From positions 62,001 through 126,000 of the forward strand of contig NZ_CP081869.1 in NCBI RefSeq assembly GCF_019797865.1: 64,000 nucleotides of DNA, read 5' to 3'. Position numbers and translations under genes: made by a program. The notes beneath the pieces were generated by a model that was not told the DNA's origin, did no database searches, and saw nothing but the letters and a program-made list of their open reading frames with translations. Below are positions 53,395 through 62,772 of the stretch, in pieces. The first letter of the stretch is position 1. Each line of letters begins with the position of its first letter. This stretch comes from Chenggangzhangella methanolivorans (GTDB lineage Bacteria; Pseudomonadota; Alphaproteobacteria; Rhizobiales; Methylopilaceae).

Positions 53395-53543
53395 CTCCCT
53401 GGGGTCTCAGCTTGGATCCCGGCGTCGGCCGCGCGTCCAACGACGCGGCGGCGACGACGCCAGGCTATGGCGGACGGGGGAGCTTCCCCCGACTTCAAGG
53501 TAGAACAGTTCTATGCGGAGGCTGTCGCACGTCTTTGTCAGCC

Positions 53544-53573
53544 TCGCGACGCGACTGTCGCGAGATGTCGCGA
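53544..53573. promoter_or_regulatory. GTCGCGA repeats upstream of the molybdenum hydroxylase/sox operon
   Basis: TCGCGAC-N6-GTCGCGA (53544-53563) is a perfect inverted repeat, and a second GTCGCGA follows exactly 10 bases after the first (53567-53573). Helical-turn spacing and position, about 150 bases before the first start codon, suggest an operator. The motif is GC-rich in a GC-rich genome, so chance is a real alternative. Confidence 0.35.
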
Positions 53574-53637
53574 AACCGGTCCCGCGATACGTTTTGATAC
53601 AAAGTCGGGAGCGGAGGCGGCTCGTGTCCGCCTGGGC

Positions 53638-55011
53638 TCAGGCGCTGCGACGCTCGGCGGCGTTCTCGCCATAGGGCGCGGCCGCGGGGAAGCGGCGGAG
53701 CAGTCCCTCGACCCGTCCGGCCTCGAGGCGGAGCACGAAGCGCACAGCCCCGTCCTCGTCGACGTCGCGCGCCATCACGTCGCCCTGGCGCCGCAGCCAG
53801 TTCTCGCTCGCGCCGTCGGCGGCTGCGACGCTCACCACATAGGTCTCGCGGCCGGTGGAGATCCGCTCCTCGATCGCGGCGAGCAGCGCGCCCTCGCCTT
53901 CGCCCGTCAGCGCCGAGACGAGCGCAGGCCGGTTCAGTTCCTCGCGCCGGGCGGCGGTGGCGGCGAGATGGGCCTTGGCGTCCTCTCCGAGCGCGTCGAT
54001 CTTGTTCCAGACCTCGATCAGCCGCGGGTCCGTCTCGGGATCGACGCCGAGATCCTTCAGCACCGACACGACGTCCTCGCCCTGCGCTTCCGTGTCGTCG
54101 TGGGAGACGTCGCGGACGTGGAGGATGACGTCGGCCTCCAGCACCTCCTCGAGCGTCGCCCGGAAGGCGGCGATGAGCTGCGTGGGCAGTTCGGAGATGA
54201 AGCCCACAGTGTCCGACAGGATCGCGGGCGCGCCATGCGGCAGGCGGATCTGGCGCAGCGTCGGGTCGAGCGTCGCAAACAGCATGTCGGCGGCGGTGAC
54301 GTCGGCGCGCGTCAGGCGGTTGAACAGCGTCGACTTGCCGGCGTTGGTGTAGCCGACGAGCGCGACCACCGGGTACGGCACGCGCTTGCGCCCCGCGCGG
54401 TGGAGGCCGCGGGTGCGTTTCACCTGCTCGAGCTCGCGCTCGATCTTGAGGATGCGCTCGCCGATGACGCGGCGATCGGCCTCGATCTGGGTTTCGCCCG
54501 GGCCGCCGAGGAAGCCGAAGCCGCCGCGCTGGCGCTCGAGATGGGTCCAGGATCGGACGAGCCGGCTCTTCTGCCAGGTGAGATGCGCGTGCTCGACCTG
54601 CAGCACGCCTTCCTTGGTGCGGGCGCGGCGGCCGAAGATCTCGAGGATGAGGCCGGTGCGATCCAGCACCTTGGCCCCGAGCTCCTTCTCGAGATTGCGC
54701 TGCTGGACCGGCGAGAGCGCGGTGTCCATCACCACGAGCTCCACGCCCTCGGCCTTCGCGATGTCGGCGAACTCCGCGACCTTGCCCTTGCCCAGATAGG
54801 TGGCGGGCCGGATTTCGGAGAGCGTCACCAGCCGGCTCGCGACCACGTCGAGCTCGATGGCGTCGGCGAGGCCGACCGCCTCCTCGAGGCGCGCCTCGGG
54901 CGTGCGCGCGCTCGTGGACGGCGCCCTGCCGAGCAACGGCGTGATCACCATCGCGCGGGTGCGCGCCGTCGGGCGGCGAGCTTCCGCCGCCGAAGAACCG
55001 GTATCTTCCAA
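53638..55011 (-). CDS. hflX: GTPase HflX
   Basis: This 457-residue ribosome-associated GTPase has an N-terminal HflX domain ([25 protein letters not shown]), the conserved [19 protein letters not shown] linker and a G domain with VGYTNAGKS (G1), DTVGFI (G3) and NKID (G4). HflX splits stalled ribosomes, notably under heat stress. It follows hfq with a 47-base gap, the usual hfq-hflX pairing. An alternative start 20 codons in ([11 protein letters not shown]) is possible. Confidence 0.95.
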   Translation of the reverse strand: MEDTGSSAAEARRPTARTRAMVITPLLGRAPSTSARTPEARLEEAVGLADAIELDVVASRLVTLSEIRPATYLGKGKVAEFADIAKAEGVELVVMDTALSPVQQRNLEKELGAKVLDRTGLILEIFGRRARTKEGVLQVEHAHLTWQKSRLVRSWTHLERQRGGFGFLGGPGETQIEADRRVIGERILKIERELEQVKRTRGLHRAGRKRVPYPVVALVGYTNAGKSTLFNRLTRADVTAADMLFATLDPTLRQIRLPHGAPAILSDTVGFISELPTQLIAAFRATLEEVLEADVILHVRDVSHDDTEAQGEDVVSVLKDLGVDPETDPRLIEVWNKIDALGEDAKAHLAATAARREELNRPALVSALTGEGEGALLAAIEERISTGRETYVVSVAAADGASENWLRRQGDVMARDVDEDGAVRFVLRLEAGRVEGLLRRFPAAAPYGENAAERRSA

Positions 55012-55058
55012 ACGTTCAACCCATGCGACGCGTCACAAGACGACGGTCGGCCGCGTCG

Positions 55059-55331
55059 TCACCGCCCGCCGCGCGACGGGACGATGTCCCCTTCCGCCTC
55101 TTCGGGCTCGAAGAGCTGGATCGGGTGTCCCGGCATCACCGTCGATATGGCGTGCTTGTACACGAGTTGCGAGTGCCCGTCGCGGCGCAGCAACACGCAG
55201 AAATTGTCGAACCAGGTGACCACGCCCTGCAGCTTGACGCCGTTCACCAGGAAGATCGTCAGCGGGACCTTGTTCTTGCGGACATTGTTGAGAAAGGTGT
55301 CTTGAAGGTTCTGTGCGCGCTCAGCGGCCAT
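55059..55331 (-). CDS. hfq: RNA chaperone Hfq
   Basis: This 90-residue Hfq has Sm1 region [20 protein letters not shown] and Sm2 region [11 protein letters not shown] with the conserved YKHAIST, which lines the RNA-binding rim of the hexamer. It is slightly extended at the C-terminus ([15 protein letters not shown]). It mediates small RNA-mRNA pairing. The 218-base gap upstream should contain its promoter; nothing else is seen there. Confidence 0.97.
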   Translation of the reverse strand: MAAERAQNLQDTFLNNVRKNKVPLTIFLVNGVKLQGVVTWFDNFCVLLRRDGHSQLVYKHAISTVMPGHPIQLFEPEEAEGDIVPSRGGR

Positions 55332-55549
55332 CTTCTTGTTCTTTCGTTTGCGCAGTCGCTCGCCGTCCGCTGGCGTCGGCCGTCGCAGGCGTCATGGAGA
55401 TCGTCCGAAGGATTTTTGGCCCCCGTCCGCCGCCCGCCCGCAGCGCCGACGCCGACTTCACGAAGCGGCGTCCCCCTTATTAAGGCCGTCAGGGCGGCGT
55501 TCCGCAAGACTTTGGTGGTAGGACGAACCGTCCAAGGCGGCGTTTTTCG

Positions 55550-56413
55550 TTACGCTTCACCGCGATGGGCGAATTCGTGATAGCGGCGTCTCAATTCGAG
55601 CGCGACCTTGCCCGGCCGGCCGTCGCCCACCGGCGCGCCGTCGATCGCGACGATCGGCGTCACGATCGCGGTCGCGGCGGTCATGAAAGCTTCCTTGGCA
55701 GCCTTGGCCTCGGCGACCGTGAAGGGCCGCTCCTCGACGCGGATCTGAAGATCGCGCGCCATGTCGGCGACCGTCGATCGGGTGATGCCGCGCAGGATGC
55801 CGCTTTCGGCCGGGCGGGTGATCAACACGCCGTCGGCGCTCACGATCCAGGCGTTGGTCGAGCCGCCTTCGGTGACATGGCCGTCGGCGTCCACATACCA
55901 GGCCTCCTTCGCGCCGGCCTCCTTGGCCTGCTGCTTGACCAGCACGTTCGGAAGCAGGCCGACAGACTTGATGTCGACGCGCGGCCAGCGGTTCTCCGGG
56001 ACCGTGATCACTTTCACGCCCGCCTCCGCGCCGACGTCGTTCTTCGCCCGGTCGAACGAGCGCGACGTGACGACGACCGCCGGCGCGACGGTCGCGGCGG
56101 GAAAATAATGGTCGCGCCGGGCGACGCCGCGGGTCACCTGGAGATAGACGATGCCCTCCCGCACCCGGTTGCGGCGCACGGTCTCGCGCAACACCACCTT
56201 CAGCGCCGCCTCGCTCATCGGATGGCGGATCCTGAGTTCGTCCAGCGAGCGCCAGAGGCGCGCGAGGTGCCGCGGCTCGTCGATGAGCCGCCCGCCCATG
56301 ACCTCGCAGACCTCGTAGACGCCGTCGGCGAACTGATAGCCCCGATCCTCGATGTGGACCGAAGCCTCGGCGTGAGGGACGTAACGGCCATTGACATAGG
56401 CGATGCGGGACAT
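55550..56413 (-). CDS. dat: D-amino-acid transaminase
   Basis: This 287-residue class IV aminotransferase (PLP) has ERDGYQFADGVYEV-like start EDRGYQFADGVYEVCEV, a PLP Lys in the DIKSVGLLPNVLVKQQAKE block, and EGGSTNAWIV and GILRGITRSTV for phosphate and substrate binding. It lacks the features of branched-chain transaminases and matches the D-alanine group. The position between ntrX and hfq is a conserved alphaproteobacterial arrangement. It probably supplies or recycles D-alanine and D-glutamate. Confidence 0.9.
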   Translation of the reverse strand: MSRIAYVNGRYVPHAEASVHIEDRGYQFADGVYEVCEVMGGRLIDEPRHLARLWRSLDELRIRHPMSEAALKVVLRETVRRNRVREGIVYLQVTRGVARRDHYFPAATVAPAVVVTSRSFDRAKNDVGAEAGVKVITVPENRWPRVDIKSVGLLPNVLVKQQAKEAGAKEAWYVDADGHVTEGGSTNAWIVSADGVLITRPAESGILRGITRSTVADMARDLQIRVEERPFTVAEAKAAKEAFMTAATAIVTPIVAIDGAPVGDGRPGKVALELRRRYHEFAHRGEA

Positions 56414-56429
56414 GGGATTTCCGTTGAGT

Positions 56430-56538
56430 CAGCCATCATCCCGGCCGACGCGGAGCGCAGAGCCGGGATCGTCCTGAGTTAAAGGCGCTTCTTCGCGATG
56501 ACGATCCCGGATCGACGCAATGCGACGTCCGGGATCAC
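56430..56538. repeat. Palindromic repeat, family B (divergent copy)
   Basis: CATCATCCCGGCCGACGCGG...GCCGGGATCG and GATGACGATCCCGGATCG...CGTCCGGGATC make two hairpins around a TTAAAGGCGCTTCTTCGCG centre. It lies between ntrX and the transaminase gene and is less regular than the other copies. Confidence 0.6.
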
Positions 56539-56545
56539 GCATGCC

Positions 56546-57916
56546 TCACCCGATGCCGAGCGCCTTCAGCTTCCGGTGCAGCGCCGAGCGCTCCATGCCG
56601 ATGAACTCGGCGGTGCGTGAGATGTTGCCGCCGAAGCGGCTGATCTGCGCGAGCAGATACTGGCGCTCGAAGATCTCGCGGGCGTCGCGGAGCGCCAGGC
56701 CCATCAGTTGCTCGCCGCCCGCGCCCGTCGGCGTCGGCGGAACCATGGTGCCGATTTCCGAAGGCAGCATGCTCGCCGTCACCACCGCGTCCGGGTCGCC
56801 GCCGGCCAGGATCATCAGGCGCTCGACGTTGTTGCGAAGCTGCCGGACGTTTCCGGGCCAGTCGTGCGACTGGAGCACCGCCATCGCGTCCTCGCCGATG
56901 GTGCGCTTGGCGAGGCCGGTCGCGCCGGAGATCTGGTCGAGGAAGTGGTCGATCAGCTCCGGAATGTCCTCGCGCCGCTCGGAGAGCGCCGGCACGCGCA
57001 CCGGAACCACCGCGAGGCGGTGGAACAGGTCCTCGCGGAAGCGTCCCTGCGCGATCTCCTCCTCGAGATTGCGCGCCGAGGACGAGATGATGCGGACGTC
57101 GACCTGGACCCTCGTGGTCCCGCCGACGCGGGTGAAGGTCTGCTCGACGAGAACCCGCAGGATGCGGTTCTGCGTCTCGCGCGGCATGTCGGCGACTTCG
57201 TCGATGAAGAGCGTGCCGCCATGCGCCTCCTCGAGCGCCCCCACCTTGCGCGAGCCGCCGTTCTCCACGCCCTCGACGCCGAACAGCTCTTCCTCCATCC
57301 GCTCCGGCGTGATGGCGGCGGCGTTGATGAGGACGAACGGGCCCTTGGCCCTCGACGACTTCAAGTGGATGACGCGCGCCGCGAGCTCCTTGCCCGAGCC
57401 CGAGGGTCCCGCGATCAGGATGCGGCTGTTGGTCGGCGCGACGCGGTCGAGCGCGCCGCGCAGCTGATTCATGACCGTCGACTTGCCCACGAAGCTCGTG
57501 GTGACGCCCGAGCCGCGCTTCAGATCTTTGATCTCGCGCTTCAGCTGGTAGCTCTCCAGCGCCCGCTGCGCGATCAGCACCAGGCGGTCGGCCTTGAAGG
57601 GCTTTTCGATGAAGTCGTAGGCGCCGTTCTTGATGGCCGAGACGGCCGTCTCGATGTTGCCGTGGCCCGAAATCATCACGATCGGGATCTCGGGATGGTC
57701 GCGGTGGACGACGTCGAGCAGCTCGAGGCCGTCGAGCTTCGAGCCCTGCATCCAGATGTCGAGGAACACGAGGTGCGGGCGCCGCTTGGCGATCTCGGCC
57801 AGCGCCTCGTCGGAATTGCGGGCCGTGCGGGCGCCGTGGCCCTCGTCCTGCAGGATACCGGCGACGAGCTCCCGGATGTCGGCTTCGTCGTCGACGATGA
57901 GAATGTCGGTGGCCAT
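56546..57916 (-). CDS. ntrX: Nitrogen assimilation response regulator NtrX
   Basis: 456 residues: receiver domain (ILIVDDEADIRELV, phospho-Asp in VFLDIWMQGS), AAA+ domain (AGPSGSGKELAARVIH, GGTLFIDEVADMP) and a C-terminal Fis-type helix-turn-helix (NISRTAEFIGMERSALHRKLKALGI). The loop that carries GAFTGA in sigma-54 activators reads GVENGGSRKVGAL here, as known for alphaproteobacterial NtrX, so it probably does not work through sigma-54. ATG 57916 begins MATDILIVDD. It follows ntrY on the same strand. Confidence 0.95.
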   Translation of the reverse strand: MATDILIVDDEADIRELVAGILQDEGHGARTARNSDEALAEIAKRRPHLVFLDIWMQGSKLDGLELLDVVHRDHPEIPIVMISGHGNIETAVSAIKNGAYDFIEKPFKADRLVLIAQRALESYQLKREIKDLKRGSGVTTSFVGKSTVMNQLRGALDRVAPTNSRILIAGPSGSGKELAARVIHLKSSRAKGPFVLINAAAITPERMEEELFGVEGVENGGSRKVGALEEAHGGTLFIDEVADMPRETQNRILRVLVEQTFTRVGGTTRVQVDVRIISSSARNLEEEIAQGRFREDLFHRLAVVPVRVPALSERREDIPELIDHFLDQISGATGLAKRTIGEDAMAVLQSHDWPGNVRQLRNNVERLMILAGGDPDAVVTASMLPSEIGTMVPPTPTGAGGEQLMGLALRDAREIFERQYLLAQISRFGGNISRTAEFIGMERSALHRKLKALGIG

Positions 57917-57954
57917 GTGAAGTCCAAATAGCTCCGAAATGAAAGACGTCGAAA

Positions 57955-60199
57955 TCAGGCGGCGGGCTGGGCGTCGGCGGGAACCACGGCGGTCTCGGTC
58001 GGACTGCGGGCCAGGAACCAGAGCCGAACCATCGCGCCGCGGCCGCCGTCCGCGACGGCCGGGGAATCGAGCAGTTCGACGCCGCCGCCGTGCTCCTCCA
58101 TGATCTTCCCAACGATGGCGAGGCCGAGCCCCGTGCCCTTCTCGCGGGTCGTCATATAGGGCTCGAGAAGCCGTTGTCGGTTCTCGGTCGGAAGTCCCGT
58201 GCCGTTGTCCACCACCTCGATCACCGCAATGTCGCCCTCGCGGCGCACGGAGACGTCGATGCGGCCGACGCCTGGCGTGTTCTCGGGGACGGCGGCGACC
58301 GACTCGGTCGCGTTCTTGACGATGTTGGTGACCGCCTGGCTGATGAGGCGGCGGTCGAAGCGCGCCGCCACCGGCTTGTCGACGCCCGTCGCCTCGATGA
58401 CGATGTCCGGATAGCCGACGCGCATCATGAACACGCCCTGCTTCACGATCTCGGCGAGGTTCTCCTCCTCGATCGTAGGCTTGGGCATGCGGGCGAAGGA
58501 CGAGAACTCGTCCACCATCCGTTTGATGTCGTCGACCTGGCGGATGATCGTGTCGGTGCACTGGTCGAAGATGTCCCGCTCCTCGACGATGACCTTGCCG
58601 TATTTGCGCCGGATGCGCTCCGCCGAGAGCTGGATCGGGGTGAGCGGATTCTTGATCTCGTGCGCGATGCGGCGCGCGACGTCGGCCCAGGCGGAGGTGC
58701 GCTGCGCCGAGACGAGCTCGGTGATGTCGTCGAGCGTCACGACGTAGCCGTGCTCGTCGGCGGCCGAGGTCTCGGTCGTGAAGCGGACGTTGAGGTTGCG
58801 CTCGCGACCTCCCCTCAGGATCGTGATCTGCCCCTGCACCAGCCGCTGCGACCGCCCGAGCGCGGCGTCGATCAGCGGCGCGAATTCGGGGGCGGCCTCG
58901 CGCAGCGGACGGCCGAGCAGCGTCTCCTCCGGCTCGCCGATGAGGCGTTCGGCCGAGCGGTTCATCAGCGTGACGCAGCCCGAGAAGTCGATGCCGATGA
59001 CGCCGGCCGAGACGCCCGCCAGCATCGCCTCGGTGAAGCGGCGGCGGCTGTCCATCTGCTCTGCGGCCTCCACCAGCTTGTTGCGCTGGGTGCGGAGCTC
59101 CGCCGTCATCTTGTTGAAGGTCTCGCCGAGCGCCCCGAGATCGCCTTCCTGCTTCCGCGAGATCGGCACCTGGACATAGAGGTCGCCCTGGCTGACCTGG
59201 TCGGCGGCGGTGATGAGGCGCCGGATCGGCGCGACGAGGCGGTTGGCGAAGGCGAGGCCGAGCCAGATGGCGGCGAGCAGCAGCGACAGCGACAGCAGCA
59301 CGTAGAGCAGCGCGAAGGTCGCCTGAATGCGCGGCCGCCGCAGCGTCAGGGCGTTGTATTCCTCCGACCCCTGCTCCACGAGCCGCATGTAGCTGTTGGC
59401 GCGAGGATCGACGGGGCGCGCGACGAACAGCACGAGGTCGTCATAGCCCGACAGCTTCAGGATCGCGCCGATGGCGTTCTGCTTGCCGGCGCGAGCAGGA
59501 TCGGCTCGGCGGTCTCGGCGCTCTGGATGTCGGGCGCCGGGGCTTCGGGAAGTCGCGGCCGATCTGGATCTTCGCGCGCTCCACCACCGACATGTCGGTA
59601 GGGTTGATGAGTTGCGCCTCGGGCAGGCCGCGGATCGTCGCCTGCGCGGTGAAGAACTCGGCGAACGGGTCCGGTCCCTGTCGACAGCGGGCGCGCGCGG
59701 TTCACGTCATGGCCATGGCGAGGATCTCGCCGCGGATCGAGCGGGCGTGCTTCGTTGAGATAGGCGCGCGCGACGACGAGCGAGTTGTCGACGATTTCGC
59801 GCACGCGGGTCGAGAAGAAGCTGTCGAAGCCCTTGTCGATCGTGACCAGCGCGAACACCGCGAGCAGCGCCGCCGGCGCGACCGCCACCACCGAGAACAT
59901 CGCGACCAGCCGGCCGTGAAGCTGCGAGCCCGCCTGCGCGCGCCAGCGCGACATCACGAAGCCGCGGATCTCCCAGGCGATGATGACGACGAGCAGCGAC
60001 GAAACCGGCGTTCACCAGCACGGCGATGCGGCCTCGTCTCCTCGGTGGGCTCGATGTCGGCCCGGCCGGTCAGGATCATGAAGGTGACGAGCGCCGACAG
60101 CAGCGCCGCGAACACGGCGAGCGGACCAACGACGCCGGGCCCGCGCCGTTCGCGCGTCGTCGAGGCTTCAGGGGTCTGGAGCGGACTTTCGACAGACAA
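57955..60199 (-). CDS. ntrY: Nitrogen sensor histidine kinase NtrY, N-terminal third frameshifted
   Basis: About 748 residues in total. The intact frame up to 59433 holds a membrane helix, HAMP, PAS and the kinase core, with phospho-His in RRIAHEIKNPLTPIQLSAERIRRKYG and ATP-binding blocks DNGTGLP and GTGLGLAIVGKI. The N-terminal part (start near 60199, MSVESPLQTPEAS; helices including LAVFAALLSALVTFMILTG and VVAVAPAALLAVFALVT; DKGFDSFFSTRVREIVDN) is spread over all three frames, needing at least four single-base corrections between 59460 and 60030. The kinase phosphorylates NtrX. Real inactivation is possible, but sequencing error is likelier given the pattern elsewhere. Confidence 0.88.
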
Positions 60200-60474
60200 A
60201 GGCTGACCCGAAACGCGCTGGGGAGTTCACGACCGCAGGCTCATGACCCGAGCGCGCGACGGTTCCCCACCCCGAGTCGCGGCCTGCCGCTGATGCAGCT
60301 GTACCACACTGTTGTCGGAATGCGACAGCTTTGCGGCGAGCCTTCGCCTTAGCGGCCGATCCCGTGAGCCTTCGCCCATAACAGCGTCGTTTAGTGCAAT
60401 TGTGCGACGCACTTAGCCCATAAGCCCGTCGCGACAGCGCGGTCGAAGAGCTCAGCCGGGCTCTTTCCGGTCTA

Positions 60475-61248
60475 TCAATCTCGGAGCATGCTCGCCGATT
60501 TGAACGTCACGATCGTCAGGATGTCGCCGTTGCTGAGCTTTTGCGACTGCTCGTAGACCTCAAGGTCTCCAATGCCGGCGCGCTCGAAAAACCATGCATC
60601 GGCCCCAATGAGCTGACGCCGCGATCTCTCTTCGCCGCCGAAGAGCACCTCCATGGCGTTTGATTCTGCATCGACGTCATCCCGCGGGAACCATCGCTCC
60701 GGCACGCTTCGAGTACGCCGAAATCGAACCCGTCCTTGTTGGGAATGACGGATGACGACGGCGGGTTCGGGTTCGATGTCGATCAGTCGGCTGGTCATCG
60801 CCTCGCGGCTTACTTGGAATTGCTCCCGCAGTTCGTCGACCGCTTCAAATGTGAAACGCCGCGTTTTGCGCGCCAATGGCGCAAGGAGGAACGTCGGCAT
60901 CAGCAGGTCGGCCGAATAAGCGTCGGCGATGCGTTCCGGGTCATTGGCGTCGCGCATGCGCCTGGCGCCAATGTCATCCTTTCGGCATACGAAGGACCGG
61001 CCGCGGTGATATTTCCAGTGTCCAAGCTCGTGTCCGATCGAGAAGCGCTTCCGCGTCGGGATCGAGCTTTCTTCGACCGTGATGATGGCGCGGTTACCGT
61101 ATCCGATGATTCGCGCTTCGCAGCTGTCGAGCGAAGCGAAGCGGACTTCAGCGCCCGCATCCCAGGCGATCGCTTCGAGATCGATCTCTCGCGGCGCTTC
61201 GATGCCAAGTTCGATCAGTAGTCGCTCCGCCGGCGTCGGGAAGCTCAC
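60475..61248 (-). CDS. ImmA/IrrE family metallo-endopeptidase
   Basis: This 257-residue protein has a zinc-protease core with HExxH in RFSIGHELGHWKYHRG and a later acidic block (DPERIADAYSADLLMP) that supplies the third ligand. Members such as ImmA and IrrE cleave repressors on phage mobile elements or in stress responses. The C-terminal 80 residues are not a known domain. The start overlaps the stop of the upstream gene by four bases. Codon use is less GC-rich than in the core genes to its left, which suggests acquisition by transfer. Its substrate may be the neighbouring sigma-like protein or a repressor. Confidence 0.88.
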   Translation of the reverse strand: MSFPTPAERLLIELGIEAPREIDLEAIAWDAGAEVRFASLDSCEARIIGYGNRAIITVEESSIPTRKRFSIGHELGHWKYHRGRSFVCRKDDIGARRMRDANDPERIADAYSADLLMPTFLLAPLARKTRRFTFEAVDELREQFQVSREAMTSRLIDIEPEPAVVIRHSQQGRVRFRRTRSVPERWFPRDDVDAESNAMEVLFGGEERSRRQLIGADAWFFERAGIGDLEVYEQSQKLSNGDILTIVTFKSASMLRD

Positions 61249-61679
61249 CGCGGATTGCCATCCTCGTCGATTGCGCCGAGATCGCGAAGATCCTGCAGGA
61301 TTGAGTCGACCTCCCTTTCGGAAGCTCCGTCGCCCTTTCGAGCCGCCATAGTCAGTCGTTCGCCCAGCCGACCATCATTTTCTGCGAAGCCTTTAAGGAT
61401 CGCTTGCTTCCTTTCGAAGCTCAGGAAGGTCGCTGATGCGATCGGCATCCCGACACGCCTGCGGTCCAGTGATGCCCGCGCCGACTTCAAGCGTTCCTTC
61501 GCCTGCTCTTGAATGAGGCTCTCTATTAAAGCGCGCAGCTCCTGTGCGACCCGTTCGGGATCCTCACCGGTCTCCTGAGCTTCCGCGAGCAATTCCTCGT
61601 CGGTAAGAGCGTCGATCTCATCCAGTCGCCTATCGACGAAACTCAACATCGCTTTTCCGTCCTTTGAGGCGGCGCTCAT
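61245..61679 (-). CDS. Hypothetical helical protein between sigma-like and ImmA/IrrE genes
   Basis: This 144-residue protein is highly charged and predicted helical, with heptad-like stretches (DEIDALTDEELLAEAQETGEDP, ALIESLIQEQAKERLKSARASL) and a C-terminal IDEDGNPR. It has no signal or membrane segment. It overlaps both neighbours by four bases, so it is made in step with them. The layout suggests an anti-sigma or adaptor role, but this is inference from position only. I do not recognise the family. Confidence 0.7.
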   Translation of the reverse strand: MSAASKDGKAMLSFVDRRLDEIDALTDEELLAEAQETGEDPERVAQELRALIESLIQEQAKERLKSARASLDRRRVGMPIASATFLSFERKQAILKGFAENDGRLGERLTMAARKGDGASEREVDSILQDLRDLGAIDEDGNPR

Positions 61680-62229
61680 GGCCGCTGACCGTACGGAAAC
61701 GCCCTGCCTGTCGTCCTGCGGATCCGCTTCCGGATCGTCGCGAATTCCTTGAGATCCCAGTTGCCCAGCGATCGGATTGCTTCAGCTGACATCTGATCGA
61801 ACTCCCCCATCAGGACCAACTGCGCATCTTCGTCATCGGCGAAGAGACGCTCGAGCTCTTTGGACATGCTCTGTACCTCCTCTTTCGCAATAAGCAGTTC
61901 CTCCGCGTCGCGGCCGGTCGACGCGGGATCGAACCCCTCGTCCTCGACCATCGCGTCGAGGCTGCACTCATCGAGTTTTTCCTTTTTGCGGCCAGCCCAT
62001 ATGAGGCTTCTCATCGCATTCCGCAGGAACGTCTTGATAGGTACGCCGACGGGGCACCGCCGTTCGCCGACAAGCGACTGCCGGATCGCGTCGCTGACCA
62101 CATCTAGCGCTTGCCGCCGATCGGGCATTCCGCAGAACTTTCCGTAGCCCGCTATCCGATAAAGGGGGCTGTCGTCAGCTCATTGAGAGCGTCGCGTACC
62201 TGGTCCGGCGTCAATGTCGGCTTGCTCAC
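61676..62229 (-). CDS. RNA polymerase sigma factor-like protein, frameshifted near the N-terminus
   Basis: About 184 residues if the GTG at 62229 (MSKPTLTPDQVRDALNELTTAP) is joined to the main frame beginning near 62160 (LYRIAGYGKFCG); a C5/G5 run at 62164-62168 probably lacks one base. The unbroken frame from ATG 62128 gives 150 residues. DVVSDAIRQSLVGERRCP...PIKTFLRNAMRSLIW resembles sigma region 2, and AQLVLMGEFDQMSAEAIRSLGNWDLKEFATIRKRIRR resembles a region 4 helix-turn-helix. This is weak, pattern-level similarity. The gene leads the operon with the unknown helical protein and ImmA/IrrE. Confidence 0.6.
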
Positions 62230-62420
62230 GCGATCGTCCTGCTGCCCAGACACAATCATAGGCTGAGATTCGACCTGTCTCGGACGCGGATCGAAAATTT
62301 TTAGCCGAATTGTCCGAGGCCAATCCCTGAAGAGCCTACTCCTACGAAAGCCAATCCTTGGCGATCGCCGGCGTCGCGGACCGGCCTGTCGACGAACGCC
62401 GCGAGATAGGAGGTGAATCC

Positions 62421-62645
62421 ATGTCGGGTAAGAACCAGCACATCGTCCCGCACGATGAGGGATGGGCTGTTCGTGGCGAAGGAAACTCGCGCGCGACGTC
62501 TGTCCACGACACCCAGCGCGAAGCCATCGAGCATGGGCGAGAGATCGCGCGGAATCAGGGCAGCGAGCTTCTGATCCATGGCCGTGACGGCCGGATCAGA
62601 GAGCGAGACAGCCACGGAAACGATCCGTTCCCGCCGAAAGGCTGA
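62421..62645 (+). CDS. DUF2188 domain protein
   Basis: This 74-residue protein has the DUF2188 pattern: KNQHIVPHDEGWAVRGEGNSRATSVHDTQREAIEHGREIARNQGSELLIHGRDGRI, a small beta-alpha fold of unknown function often found in mobile or defence regions. A very strong AGGAGGTG ribosome site precedes ATG 62421. It is divergent from the sigma-like operon with a 191-base gap and lies 127 bases before the nucleotidyltransferase gene. Confidence 0.85.
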   Translation: MSGKNQHIVPHDEGWAVRGEGNSRATSVHDTQREAIEHGREIARNQGSELLIHGRDGRIRERDSHGNDPFPPKG

Positions 62646-62772
62646 CTATCCTCCGCTTCCACGCGGATTTTGCCGGAGACCGCAGAGGCGCGGCCTCCGG
62701 CCTTATGGTCATAGGCGGAAGCGCACGTGTGTCGCCGAGCCGCCATCGCTGAGACGCGAAAGGTGAAGTGCG

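Noticed and set aside
56546..57916. NtrX as a sigma-54 activator
   Set aside because: The GAFTGA loop is replaced (GVENGGSRKVGAL), so sigma-54 contact is not supported despite the AAA+ domain.
60440..60470. Terminator after the ImmA/IrrE operon
   Set aside because: A 6-7 bp stem (AAGAGC/GCTCTT) is present on the minus strand but no T run follows, so it was not listed as a terminator.
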